A stretch of 39,091 nt of DNA, from the NCBI RefSeq assembly GCF_000758925.1, contig NZ_JRNC01000007.1, positions 1 through 39,091 of the forward strand, written 5' to 3'. The notes under the pieces were generated by a model. It worked only from the letters and a program-made list of their open reading frames with translations, was not told the origin of the DNA and searched no databases. This DNA is from Prevotella sp. S7-1-8 (GTDB taxonomy: Bacteria; Bacteroidota; Bacteroidia; Bacteroidales; Bacteroidaceae). A program made the translations under genes and the position numbers. Positions within the stretch are counted from its first letter, which is position 1, and each line of letters opens with the position of its first letter. Shown here in pieces: positions 24,892 to 34,600 of this stretch.

Positions 24892-24911
24892 CCGCGGATT
24901 TTGTCGCGGTG
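24892..24911 (+). terminator. Small hairpin after the protease gene
   Basis: ACCGCG and CGCGGT pair around an 8-base loop a few bases after the stop codon of the C10 protease gene. No T run follows, so it may act with the larger hairpin downstream. Confidence 0.4.
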
Positions 24912-24940
24912 CATGTCGTATGTGTCACCCAGCGTTAATG

Positions 24941-24984
24941 ACAATCCCCGGCCCACGCCTTACGCGGCGTGTGTCGGGGATTGT
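24941..24984. terminator. Bidirectional terminator between convergent operons
   Basis: ACAATCCCCG (24941-24950) pairs perfectly with CGGGGATTGT (24975-24984). An inner stem CACGCC/GGCGTG extends it. It separates the plus-strand protease gene from the minus-strand operon ending at 25006. Confidence 0.75.
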
Positions 24985-25005
24985 TCGATGGCGTTTGATG
25001 GTGGG

Positions 25006-25881
25006 TTACCTCACGACCACCTTACGGTTGCCTTTGTTCGTGGTCACGATATAGAGACCCGGTTGGAGCGCGGCTTTGCCGTCCATGCGACGGCCGTCAA
25101 TTGTATAGACGGCTTGTGGAGCATGGCCGTTTGGCAGCCATGCGTGGCGATCTATTCCCAATGTTTGCTCTTTCGGGGTCGTCACCTTGATGCCGTGTAT
25201 GTACACGGTGTCGCGAGTGGAACTTTGAAACCAAACGTATACCGGTTTGTCACCGGCAATGGTGATATTGTCGTTATTGTTGAGTTTTTCGATGCCATTC
25301 CAATTGTTGATACCCTTGGGCATGGTATTGAAAACCGAGACGTATATGGCGGAAATCACGTGCCATCCCTCATTGGTATCCATCGGTGTCTCGGGGTTAC
25401 TCGTATTTGTCATGTCCGCGTTGGCGTTGTTCGTGGCCACGATACGGGCGTTCATCTTGCTGTTGGACGAATAGCAGATGGCGTAAGTGGCGCATGATGG
25501 CAAGCACACCACGAAACCGCCACCATTGACTAACCCAAAACCCTTGGCTGGTTGCAGTACCAAAGCTCCCGTGCGGCAGCCCGCTGAGCTAGTCTCGCCG
25601 TCAGTGCCCGCCCCCTGAATGTTGGCGTCTGCCTCGGTGGGTGGATAGTCGGGCTGCTGATTGGCGTACACCATTTGTATCACTTTGCCGTTGGGGTCCA
25701 CCCGGTAGTCATTCTCGTTGATAAGGCCTACATATTTTTCTATCTTCTCTTCTGAGTCGAGCCATAGCCAGCCGTCAGCGTCCACGTCCGACTTGGGGAA
25801 CAGGTTGTAGGTGGTTTGAGCCGACGCGCCGATGGGCAGCAAGGCCAAGAGTGCTAAGCATAGCGTTATTTTTTTCTTCAT
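25006..25881 (-). CDS. Secreted protein of unknown function with C-terminal sorting module
   Basis: A 291-residue exported protein with signal peptide MKKKITLCLALLALLPIGASAQ. The body has no family I can name. It is rich in Asn and Thr and beta-prone (GALVLQPAKGFGLVNGGGFVV, DTVYIHGIKVTTP), compatible with a jelly-roll or carbohydrate-binding-like fold. The C-terminus (AVYTIDGRRMDGKAALQPGLYIV ... RKVVVR) matches the modules of the neighbouring LRR protein and protease. It has no lipobox, unlike usual SusE/F-position lipoproteins. It follows susD by 57 bases and is probably the third gene of that operon. ATG 25881 was chosen for the signal peptide. Confidence 0.75.
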   Translation of the reverse strand: MKKKITLCLALLALLPIGASAQTTYNLFPKSDVDADGWLWLDSEEKIEKYVGLINENDYRVDPNGKVIQMVYANQQPDYPPTEADANIQGAGTDGETSSAGCRTGALVLQPAKGFGLVNGGGFVVCLPSCATYAICYSSNSKMNARIVATNNANADMTNTSNPETPMDTNEGWHVISAIYVSVFNTMPKGINNWNGIEKLNNNDNITIAGDKPVYVWFQSSTRDTVYIHGIKVTTPKEQTLGIDRHAWLPNGHAPQAVYTIDGRRMDGKAALQPGLYIVTTNKGNRKVVVR

Positions 25882-25938
25882 AATCTGTTGTTTTTTGTAT
25901 GTTATGAATGATTGTTTAAAACTTGTTGATGGCATTGT

Positions 25939-27684
25939 TTACACCTCGCTCCATTGAGGATTTTGTGCTATGTGGTGGTATTTGATCTCGCTCCATGGGA
26001 TGGGCAGGTAATATTGCATGCTTTGAAATTTGCGCACGCGACCCGGGAAACGGTTGCAGTTTTCCACTTTGTATTTTGTTTTGCCACCTTTCACGGTGAT
26101 AACCATTTTCTTGAGTGGTGTCTGCTTGCCGTTAAGACGCTCTTCGGCGATGCCCCACCTGAACAGGTCCCAATAGGTGGTTTCCTCGAAAGCCAATTCC
26201 ACGCGCCGCTCGTTCACGATGCGTTGCCATGTGATGTGGCTGTGTTGGTCCATGTGCGCGCGCTGCCTGATGGCGTTGACCATCTTCAATGCCGTGCCCT
26301 CGTCGCCAAGTCGGTAACACACCTCGGCATAGTCGAGCATGGCCTCGGCCAATCGCCAGATGATGTAATTTTGTTTGCTGGCGTAGGTGTCGTTATAATC
26401 TATGGTTTGGTCCTCGTCCACGAACTTGCCCAAATAGTAGCCCGTGCGGGTCGCGGCGGCCGACTCTGAGGTGCCGTAGGGCTTGAGGTCCGCGCCCTTT
26501 TTGCCGTCGGTGGTGGCCACGTCAATCTTTTTGCCGCGGAACATGGCGCCATTGTACACGATGTTGGCGTAGAAACGGTAATCCCGGTTGGCGTAGGGGT
26601 TGGCGCGATCATAGGTGGCTCCCGCTCGCATGCCGTATTCGTCCACGTGGTTTTGGGTGGGCGTGTAGGCGGCTACGGTGCCTGTCGCCGATGGTGGGGC
26701 GGCGTCGCGGTCGAGCTTGTGGCCGAAGTTGGTGGCGTAATTGCCGTCATCGGCGTGTTGCAACTCAAGGATAGACTCCTGCGAGTTCTTGGTCAAGAAA
26801 ATCTTGCGATAGGCTTTCGCGATGTCCTCCTCGGTGTTGGCGTCGATGGGCACGAGCGACACGGCGTTGAGAGCCAGCAGTTGCTCGTAGGCCTGTTTGG
26901 CCTTTTGGAGCATTGCCTTGCTTTGGTCGTCCTTGAACCCGAGATATTCTTGCGTCTTGTTTTGGTACACGGGGCTTGACGCCCACAGGTAGGTTTTGGC
27001 CTTGAGCATGAGCGCGGCCACCTTGGTCACTCGCCCCGCTTGCGTTTTTTCGTGTTTCTCGGGGAGCGATTCGGCAGCCTTGTCAGCCTCTGCCACGATA
27101 AAATCCACCATCTGCCGGTAGCTTGCGCGTGGGAATTGTTCCGGGTGGTTGAGCGGATCGAAAGGATGGTCTATGAGCAACACGCCGCCAAACTGCCGCC
27201 AGAGCATGTAATAATAATAGCCACGAAAGAAATGGGCCTCGCCCTCTATGCGCTTGCGCCGCTCCGCGTTGGTCACCTTGTCTGCGTTGGCAAGGAATGA
27301 GTTGATGTATTGCAGTTGGCTGTAGTCCTTGGTCCATAGGCTTTTGGCCCAGTTTGTGATGGTCTCTTGGTTGCCTTGGAGAATATCGCCATAGCCCGCG
27401 TTGAGCCAATCGGCTTTGCCCACGGAGAGCTGATCGGTGAACCATGGCAAGTAATAGCGCGACATGCCCTTTAGCAAGGCATTGGAGGGAACCAATGTCT
27501 TGAAGCCGTCGCTCATGTTGCGATACCAGCCGTTGACGTATTCGTCTAACAGTTGGTTGTTTTGCCACACCTTGTTGTCTGATATTTTGTCGTTTGGCGC
27601 GTCGTCAAAGAGATTGTCGCAGGCTGTCAAGGAGGTTGCGATGGTGACGAGAGCGGCATAAAACTTATATTTGAAGCTAAACAT
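25939..27684 (-). CDS. SusD/RagB family nutrient-binding outer-membrane lipoprotein
   Basis: A 581-residue surface lipoprotein. The signal peptide leads to lipobox SLTAC (Cys22), followed by DNLFDDAPNDKISDNKVWQN, typical of SusD N-termini. TPR-like helices follow (EGEAHFFRGYYYYMLWRQFGG), then the C-terminal RagB/SusD signature ERRVELAFEETTYWDLFRWG and a final YYLPIPWSEIK. SusD proteins cap the SusC barrel and capture glycans or peptides at the cell surface. It lies 43 bases after the susC-like gene. No glycoside hydrolase is encoded nearby. Confidence 0.95.
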   Translation of the reverse strand: MFSFKYKFYAALVTIATSLTACDNLFDDAPNDKISDNKVWQNNQLLDEYVNGWYRNMSDGFKTLVPSNALLKGMSRYYLPWFTDQLSVGKADWLNAGYGDILQGNQETITNWAKSLWTKDYSQLQYINSFLANADKVTNAERRKRIEGEAHFFRGYYYYMLWRQFGGVLLIDHPFDPLNHPEQFPRASYRQMVDFIVAEADKAAESLPEKHEKTQAGRVTKVAALMLKAKTYLWASSPVYQNKTQEYLGFKDDQSKAMLQKAKQAYEQLLALNAVSLVPIDANTEEDIAKAYRKIFLTKNSQESILELQHADDGNYATNFGHKLDRDAAPPSATGTVAAYTPTQNHVDEYGMRAGATYDRANPYANRDYRFYANIVYNGAMFRGKKIDVATTDGKKGADLKPYGTSESAAATRTGYYLGKFVDEDQTIDYNDTYASKQNYIIWRLAEAMLDYAEVCYRLGDEGTALKMVNAIRQRAHMDQHSHITWQRIVNERRVELAFEETTYWDLFRWGIAEERLNGKQTPLKKMVITVKGGKTKYKVENCNRFPGRVRKFQSMQYYLPIPWSEIKYHHIAQNPQWSEV

Positions 27685-27727
27685 TTGATATGCTATTGTG
27701 ATTGTGTGAAAATTAAGTATGGCTTTT

Positions 27728-30700
27728 TTAGAAGCCAAGGCTCAGCGTTATGCCATAGGTTTTTTGTACGGGATAGCCACGCAAAGACTCTGGGTCCATG
27801 TTCTTCAGATTGGTAATCGTGAAGATATTGCTGCCCTGCAATGCCACGCTGGCCGAGCTTATCTTTAGCTTGCGAACCAAAGCGGATGGCAATTGATAGC
27901 CCAAGCTGAGCAGTTTGAGGCGCATGAAATTGCAATCGCTAATCCAGAACGTGGATTGACGTCGATTGTTGTCGTTCTTGGTGGCGAACTTGATTCGTGG
28001 ATAGTGCGCGTTGGGGTTGTCTGGTGTCCACGTGTCGGTGAGGTGATATTTTTGAAATTTCTGTAACGTTCCGTTGTCGAGCGTGTACAGCTCGCTGATG
28101 TTCTGCTTGTATCCCCATTCGCCTTGGAACATGGCGTTGATGAAAAAGCCCTTGTATTGCAGGTTGACGCGAAGCCCCATGTCGAGGTCCGGACGCGAGG
28201 AGTTTCTTACATAAACACGGTCGTTGGCATCGATTTTGTGGTCGCCGTTTTGGTCCACGTATTTGATGTCGCCGGGTGCGATCGTCGCGTTGCCCATGCC
28301 GTCTTGGTCTACGCCATACGATTCTATCTCCTTTTGGCTCTTGAAAAGTCCGTCCGCTTGGTACATGGTCCATACCATGCTGCTCCGTCCCTTGCGTCTG
28401 AGGTTGGGGAGCTGTGTCGACTCATCGCCGAAATCAATGTATTTGTCGTTGTTTTTGGCCAAGGTGATCGCCAAGCTGTATTTCAGTTTGCCGATGGTGT
28501 TGCGGTGGTTGAGCGTCAAGTCCCATCCCCACGCTTTCAATTTGCTGAAGTTCTTGTTGGGCACCATGCCGTCCACGCCTGTCGATGGTGGGTATAGATA
28601 GTCTGGCACGGCCGTGATTTTGTCAGTCTCGTAGCGCAGGTAGTACTCGAACGACAGCCCAAACCGTCCACCCCAGAAACCCAAGTCGGCCGCCACGTTG
28701 TAGTCGTGGCTCTTGCCCCAAGTGAGGAAGATGTTTGGATTGCTTGACATCGTCAGTCCGGGCGTGAAGTTTCCGCCGAGGTTGTAGCCGCTGTTGACGG
28801 TCTCTGTGTACGTGCGCAGGTATGAGTAAGCGCCCACAAGCCCATCGTTGCCGAGCCATCCTGTGGAGGCTCTGAGCTTGGCGTTGGATAGGACGCCTTG
28901 TTTCCAATTGCGGAAGAACTCTTCGTTGGAGATGACCCAAGCCGCTGACATTGACGGGAAGAAGCCCCATCGGCGGTCAGGGTGGAAGTTGTTGCTGCCG
29001 TCAAGACGGAAGCTGAACTCGTAAAAATACTTGTTCGCGAAGCCGTATTTGGCGCGGCCAATGAGCGATGTGCGCTGGTTGTAAATCTCGTTGCCGTTCA
29101 GCCTGGCTTTTTGCGCTGTGCCGATAACCTCCGGGTAGACGCTTTTGTCGAGGTTTATACCATTCATATAATGTGTGTGCGTGCGCTGGTAGTTGGCCAC
29201 CAACATTCCTTCCACGTCGTGTTTCTCGGCGAACGTGCGGTTGAAGTTGACGCCCGCCTCGTACAGTTGGCTGTCAAAGAAAAAGTCGTCCTGCCCCTGT
29301 GTGGCTTTGGCCGTGGGGTAAACGGTCTTGGCGTCAATGTCGTAGCTCTTTTTTTCGGCGTCGTAGGTATAGAGCGTCACGGGGTTGTCGACGGTGGATT
29401 TGACGCGCTTGTTGTCGTCAAACACGCCTCTGACGTAAGCCGTGAGCCCTTTAAGCCATGATGCCGTGTAGTTGAGGTTCACGGCAATGGAGCTCATGCT
29501 GCCATTATCTTTGATATATCCACCCAATCCTTGTACGCTAATCAGGGGATTGGCGCCATCGATACTCGCCAACATGCCGTTGTCGAAACGCGCCACTTGC
29601 AACGGCGAGAAGGCGTAAGCGTTGTCTATGGTGAAATAACTGCTGTTCTTGGCGCGTGTCTTTGAGCCGTCAAACGAAACCGACAGGGCCAACCCGCGCG
29701 CCACGTTTACATCTATCTTGGCCATGTAGTTGAGTCGTTTGCGACCTACGCCGCTATACAATCCCTTGCTGTCGGCATAGCCAAACGAGAGATAATAGCT
29801 CATGGTCTTGCCCCCACCGTTGGCCGATACGCTGTGCGAGGTGCTCCATCCCGTGTTGTTGAGGTAGCTCATGTAGTCCTCGTTGCCATAAACGTTGGGG
29901 TTGGAGTGGTTCCTTATTTGTTCGAGTTGCTCGTTGGTAAACGGTTTGATGGTTGTGGCCGGTGAGTTCTCCACGGCCCTGTTCCTGAGCAACGCGAACT
30001 GGTACGCGTCCAAGAATTGTGGCATTTGGGTGGCCATCACCATGTTGTATTGTCCGCGATAGCTCACGCGGTTTTTTCTGTCCCCATTGGCTCCCTTGGT
30101 CTTGACCAATATCACGCCGTTGGCCGCGCGCGCTCCATAGACGGCGGCCGCCGCCGCGTCCTTGAGAATGGATATGCTCTCTATGTCGTCGGGGTTGAGG
30201 TCCGAGAGCCTCGTCTCGCCATCCGAGGTGTTTGTTCCAAACCTTGGCACGCCGTCAATGACCAACAACGGCGCGGCGTTAATGCCGCGAATGCTCATGT
30301 TGCTCTCCTTTGCCGAGCTTGGGTCGCCCGTGGCTTGCATCACTTGCAAGCCCGCCACCTGTCCGGTCAGGGCCTTGTCTATGTTAACGGTGGGCATCAT
30401 CAGCAAGTCGTCTTGCTTGATGGTCTCCACGGAGCCGGTGAGAGCCGATTTCTTTTGTATGCCGTAGCCCACCACGACCAACTCGTCTAAGTTTTGCGCG
30501 TCGTCGTCCATGATGACGTTTATGGCTTGCTGGGCGTTTTTCACGGAGATGGTTTTAGACTTGTAGCCTATGTATGACACCACGATGGAGCGTCCTCCTT
30601 GTATTTGCGGAATGTGGAATTTTCCGTCCGCGTCGGTCACCGTGACCGTCTTGGTGTCTTTCCACCTTACCTGCGCGCCCACCAATGGCTCGCCACCCGC

Positions 30701-30811
30701 GTCCACTATCCGCCCCGAGAGTGTCGGTTGATTGGTGTTGGGGTTTTGGGCATATGACGCAAACGGCAGTAATATCATTGCCACTAATAGTATGTAATGA
30801 TTGATTTTCAT
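27728..30811 (-). CDS. SusC/RagA family TonB-dependent outer-membrane transporter
   Basis: A 1027-residue TonB-dependent receptor. The order is: signal peptide (to about 21), a carboxypeptidase-regulatory-like domain at about 30-105 (LSGRIVDAGGEPLVGAQVRW), the TonB box region LDELVVVGYGIQKKSALTGSV, the plug (SIRGINAAPLLVIDGVPRFG, ESISILKDAAAAAVYGARAANGVILV) and a 22-strand barrel ending YGITLSLGF with terminal Phe. It imports oligomeric substrate captured by the SusD partner, powered by TonB-ExbBD. Substrate is not evident; a peptide as for RagAB is possible given the adjacent secreted protease. No regulator (ECF/anti-sigma or hybrid two-component) is adjacent. Confidence 0.96.
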   Translation of the reverse strand: MKINHYILLVAMILLPFASYAQNPNTNQPTLSGRIVDAGGEPLVGAQVRWKDTKTVTVTDADGKFHIPQIQGGRSIVVSYIGYKSKTISVKNAQQAINVIMDDDAQNLDELVVVGYGIQKKSALTGSVETIKQDDLLMMPTVNIDKALTGQVAGLQVMQATGDPSSAKESNMSIRGINAAPLLVIDGVPRFGTNTSDGETRLSDLNPDDIESISILKDAAAAAVYGARAANGVILVKTKGANGDRKNRVSYRGQYNMVMATQMPQFLDAYQFALLRNRAVENSPATTIKPFTNEQLEQIRNHSNPNVYGNEDYMSYLNNTGWSTSHSVSANGGGKTMSYYLSFGYADSKGLYSGVGRKRLNYMAKIDVNVARGLALSVSFDGSKTRAKNSSYFTIDNAYAFSPLQVARFDNGMLASIDGANPLISVQGLGGYIKDNGSMSSIAVNLNYTASWLKGLTAYVRGVFDDNKRVKSTVDNPVTLYTYDAEKKSYDIDAKTVYPTAKATQGQDDFFFDSQLYEAGVNFNRTFAEKHDVEGMLVANYQRTHTHYMNGINLDKSVYPEVIGTAQKARLNGNEIYNQRTSLIGRAKYGFANKYFYEFSFRLDGSNNFHPDRRWGFFPSMSAAWVISNEEFFRNWKQGVLSNAKLRASTGWLGNDGLVGAYSYLRTYTETVNSGYNLGGNFTPGLTMSSNPNIFLTWGKSHDYNVAADLGFWGGRFGLSFEYYLRYETDKITAVPDYLYPPSTGVDGMVPNKNFSKLKAWGWDLTLNHRNTIGKLKYSLAITLAKNNDKYIDFGDESTQLPNLRRKGRSSMVWTMYQADGLFKSQKEIESYGVDQDGMGNATIAPGDIKYVDQNGDHKIDANDRVYVRNSSRPDLDMGLRVNLQYKGFFINAMFQGEWGYKQNISELYTLDNGTLQKFQKYHLTDTWTPDNPNAHYPRIKFATKNDNNRRQSTFWISDCNFMRLKLLSLGYQLPSALVRKLKISSASVALQGSNIFTITNLKNMDPESLRGYPVQKTYGITLSLGF

Positions 30812-30868
30812 TATTTTTTGATGTGTTACTTGAATATTATGCTATATTTCCAGTGAATAGCGGAGCGT

Positions 30869-30894
30869 GCGTATACTACGCGTTTGCAAATATA
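30869..30894 (-). promoter_or_regulatory. Candidate promoter of the susCD operon
   Basis: On the minus strand TATATTTG (30887-30894) is a perfect -7 box; no TTTG is found at 19 bases. Directly downstream is a small inverted repeat GCGTA-N3-TACGC (30869-30881) near the expected transcript start. The leader is about 70 bases. Confidence 0.45.
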
Positions 30895-31628
30895 AACAAT
30901 TAGTTTGAGAAATGTTTGTTTTGTGCCTCCGTATTTAATATTTTCTAACGCGTTTGCGTGTTTTTTGAGTTTGTCTAATGGCCGCTGCGTAATTATTTTC
31001 TCCTTGGGCAAATTTGTATGTGTATAATATTTAATCAACCTTGCCAGTTTTCGTTTGGTTCATCACGCAAAGGGTATGTAAACTCGGTCATGTAGTTTGC
31101 CGTGTTCTATGGTTTTCTTTCGCTTTGGTTTTGATTGGCGCGTCATGGGCCTTTGCGTTCTCAAGTTGTCCGGCACAGGCCAAAGCCTTGCGCGCGGCGC
31201 CGATGCTTGCCAAGGCGGCGGGGAGAGACTCGGCGTGATTGGTGTTCGGCGCGTTGGTCGGCTCCTTGCTGGCTGCGCGCGTGTTTTCCCTTGCTTCCGC
31301 GGAGAGGGTGGAAACGCCGGCAACCTTTGTCCCGTTGGTCTCGCCAGCTATCTCGTTGGCGCTGTTCTTGGGTCTGTTCACACGCCCTGCCATGGGGTGG
31401 CGCTACTGCCGCGATAACCGGGAAAGCAGGTTTCTCATTGTCTTTTTTTGTATTGGCAAAACGCAAAAAGCATGTTGTTTGGTGGCATGCCATATTTTTT
31501 TGTTGTTTAAAGGTGATGCAACGTTATCCGGTGGAGGTTCTACTTTTTAATATAAGGTATAACCTGTTGTTTATAATGGTATGTTTTTGCGCCTGCGTCT
31601 ATGTGTTGACTGGTTGATGTCATAAAAT
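30895..31628. other. Gene-free spacer between susC and nifJ
   Basis: No supportable gene. From about 31040 to 31430 all frames stay open for roughly 100 codons because the stretch is GC-rich, but none has a domain or a promoter. One plus-strand frame (31041-31550) starts with a hydrophobic leader-like peptide and is interrupted by one stop at 31236. It could be a decayed gene, but this is not demonstrable. Confidence 0.4.
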
Positions 31629-31656
31629 AAGTCCGAGGCCTGCCGGCCCCGGACTT
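31629..31656. terminator. Terminator of nifJ
   Basis: AAGTCCG pairs with CGGACTT, with inner GGCC/GGCC pairs. On the minus strand it is followed by TATTTTATG, 27 bases after the nifJ stop codon. Confidence 0.75.
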
Positions 31657-31683
31657 ATATATATAAAAAGGTAAGAAGGTTCG

Positions 31684-34600
31684 TTATGCTTCCTCGCTCC
31701 AATCCTCTTTTGTTTTGCGCACGTATGATTGATAGCGCAATTTAGCCATTTTCTCGGCGGCTTCGAAGAGTTCCTCGGCCTCTTGTGGGTAGGCTTTGGC
31801 CACGGAAGAGTAGCGCACCTCACCCATAAGGAACTCGCGGAAGTTCTCCCACTTGGGTTCCTTGCTGTCAAGCTGGAACGGATTTTTGCCTTGCTCCGCC
31901 AGTTGTGGGTTGTAACGCCACAAGTGCCAGTACCCACATTCCACGGCCAGCGCTTCCTCGCGCTGAGAGGTGCCCATGTTGCGTTTCATGTTCTTGGTGC
32001 CTTTAATGCCGTGGTTGATACATGGCGCGTAAGCTATAACGAGTGACGGCCCTGGATAAGCCTCGGCCTCACGAATGGCTTTCAGCGTTTGGGCGTTGTC
32101 TGCTCCCATGGCAATCTGTGCCACGTAGATGTAACCGTATGTGGTCTGCATGAGCCCAAGGTCTTTCTTGCGAATGCGCTTGCCCGAGGCCGCGAACTGT
32201 GCGATGGCGCCCAATGGCGTAGCCTTGGACGACTGTCCGCCGGTGTTGGAGTAAACCTCCGTGTCGAGCACGAGAATGTTCACGTCCTCGCCCGTGGACA
32301 ACACGTGGTCGAGACCACCGTAACCGATATCGTAAGACGCGCCGTCGCCACCGATAATCCATTGGCTGCGTTTCACCAAATAGTGGTCGAGCGTCTTCAG
32401 TTCTTCCGCGATGGCGCATCCGCTCTCGGCCTCTTTCGCGATGAGGGGCTTCAGTTCCGCGGCTGCTTCCTTGGAGGCGTCGGCGTCGTCTTTGTTCTCA
32501 ATCCACTTCTGGGCGGCTGCCTTAAAGGCTTCCGACGTGCCCTCGTTGGCCATTTTCTCGTTCAGGAGCACCATGATGCGCTCTTTCATCTTCTTGTTTC
32601 CAAGTACCATGCCCAATCCAAACTCGCAGAAATCCTCAAACAAAGAGTTGTCCCAAGCCGGTCCATGACCCTCCGGGTTGGTGGTGTAGGGAGTTGAAGG
32701 GATAGAGGCGGAGTAAATGGAAGAGCATCCCGTGGCGTTGGCTACCATCTCGCGGTCGCCAAAAAGTTGTGAGATGAGCTTAACGTACGGAGTCTCGCCG
32801 CATCCGGAGCAGGCTCCGGAGAACTCGAACAGCGGCGTGGCGAACTGTGAGTTCTTGGGCGATTGCTTGATGTCTACCAAGTGTTGCTTGGAGGATACGT
32901 TCTTGACCATGTACTCCCAGTTTTTGGCTTCTTGTTGCATCTCGTCGGAATCCACGTTGAATGGGATCATCTTGAGAGCTTTCTCCACCTCGCCTGTTTC
33001 CCTGTTCTTTTTGCCAGGGCAAACGTCGGCACAGTTGCCGCAGCCCAAGCAGTCCATGACAGCCACCTGTATGCGGAACTGCATGCCCTTGAGCTGTTTT
33101 GGAGCGTTCACGTCAATGGTCGTCAGGTCGCAATCTTTTGCCTCGTTCTCGTCAAGGACAAATGGGCGAATGGTGGCGTGTGGGCAAGAGTAGGCGCACT
33201 TGTTGCACTGGATGCAATTCTCCGGGTGCCATTCCGGCACGATGGCCTCTACGCCACGCTTCTCATAGGCGGATGTGCCGTTTTGCCAAGTGCCGTCCAC
33301 GGTGCCATGCTTCACGAAGTCCGAAACCTTCAGCAAGTCGCCGGCCTGCGCGTTGATGGGGCGTACGAGTTCCTTGATGAAAGCCGGCTCGTTGGCGTTC
33401 TTGTCCTCGTCGTCTGGCAGATTGGCCCACGCCGGGTCTACCTCCAGCTGTTTGTACTCGTCTCCGCGATCCACGGCGGCATAGTTCTTGTTAACGACGT
33501 CCTCGCCCTTCTTGCCGTAAGACTTCACGATGAAAGATTTCATCTGCTCCACGGCGAGGTCGATTGGTATCACCTTCGTGATGCGGAAGAATGCCGATTG
33601 CAGTATGGTGTTGGTGCGATTGCCCAATCCAATCTCGCGGCCTATCTTCGTCGCGTTGATATAATAGACGGTGATATTGTGCTTGGCGAAATAACGTTTC
33701 ACCTTGTTAGGTATGAAATCAACCAACTCTTGACCCTCAAAAATGGTGTTGAGCAAGAATGTGCCGTTGTCGCGAAGGCCACGGGTCACGTCGTACATGT
33801 GCAGGTAAACCTGTACGTGGCAAGCCACGAAGTTAGGTGTGTTCACCAAGTAGGTGGAGCGAATGGGGTCGTCGCCGAAGCGGAGGTGGGAACAAGTGAA
33901 ACCTCCCGACTTCTTGGAGTCGTAAGCGAAATACGCTTGGCAATATTTGTCGGTGTTGTTACCAATGATTTGTACGGAGTTCTTGTTGGCTCCCACCGTG
34001 CCGTCGGATCCCAGGCCGAAGAACTTGGCCTCGAACATCGTGTCGCCACCCATTGGTATTTCGGGCACCTCTGGCAGCGAGGTGAATGTCACGTCGTCCA
34101 CGATTCCTATGGTGAAATGGTTCTTGGGCTCGGGCATCTCAAGGTTGTTGAACACGGCGATGATATGGGCGGGCGTGGTGTCGCGCGAGCCCAATCCGTA
34201 GCGTCCACCTACGATGAGCGGTTTGCGTGGGTCGTCGTATAGCGCGGATTTCACGTCGAGATACAGTGGCTCTCCCTCCGCGCCCGGCTCTTTGGTGCGG
34301 TCCAAGACGGCGATACGCTTCACGCTGTCGGGTATGGCCTTGCGAATGGCCTCCACCGAGAATGGGCGATAGAGGTGTACGGACACCATGCCCACTTTCT
34401 TGCCTTGTTTCGCCAAGTAATCGATGGCCTCGCGGGCGGCCTCCGTGGCCGATCCCATGAGCACGATGATATTCTCGGCATCCTTGGCGCCATAGTAATT
34501 GAAGAGGTGGTATTCGCGACCGGTGATAGCGGAAATCTTGGACAAGTATTCCTCCACCACTTCGGGCACGCGGTTGTAATACTCGTTGGAAGCCTCGCGA

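Noticed and set aside
31088..31393. Minus-strand 101-codon frame rich in Ala, Thr and Lys
   Set aside because: All three frames on that strand are open here; composition alone explains it and no motif is visible.
32863..34242. Plus-strand open frame of 459 codons
   Set aside because: Fully antisense to nifJ; no domain, and long antisense frames are expected from the codon bias of that gene.
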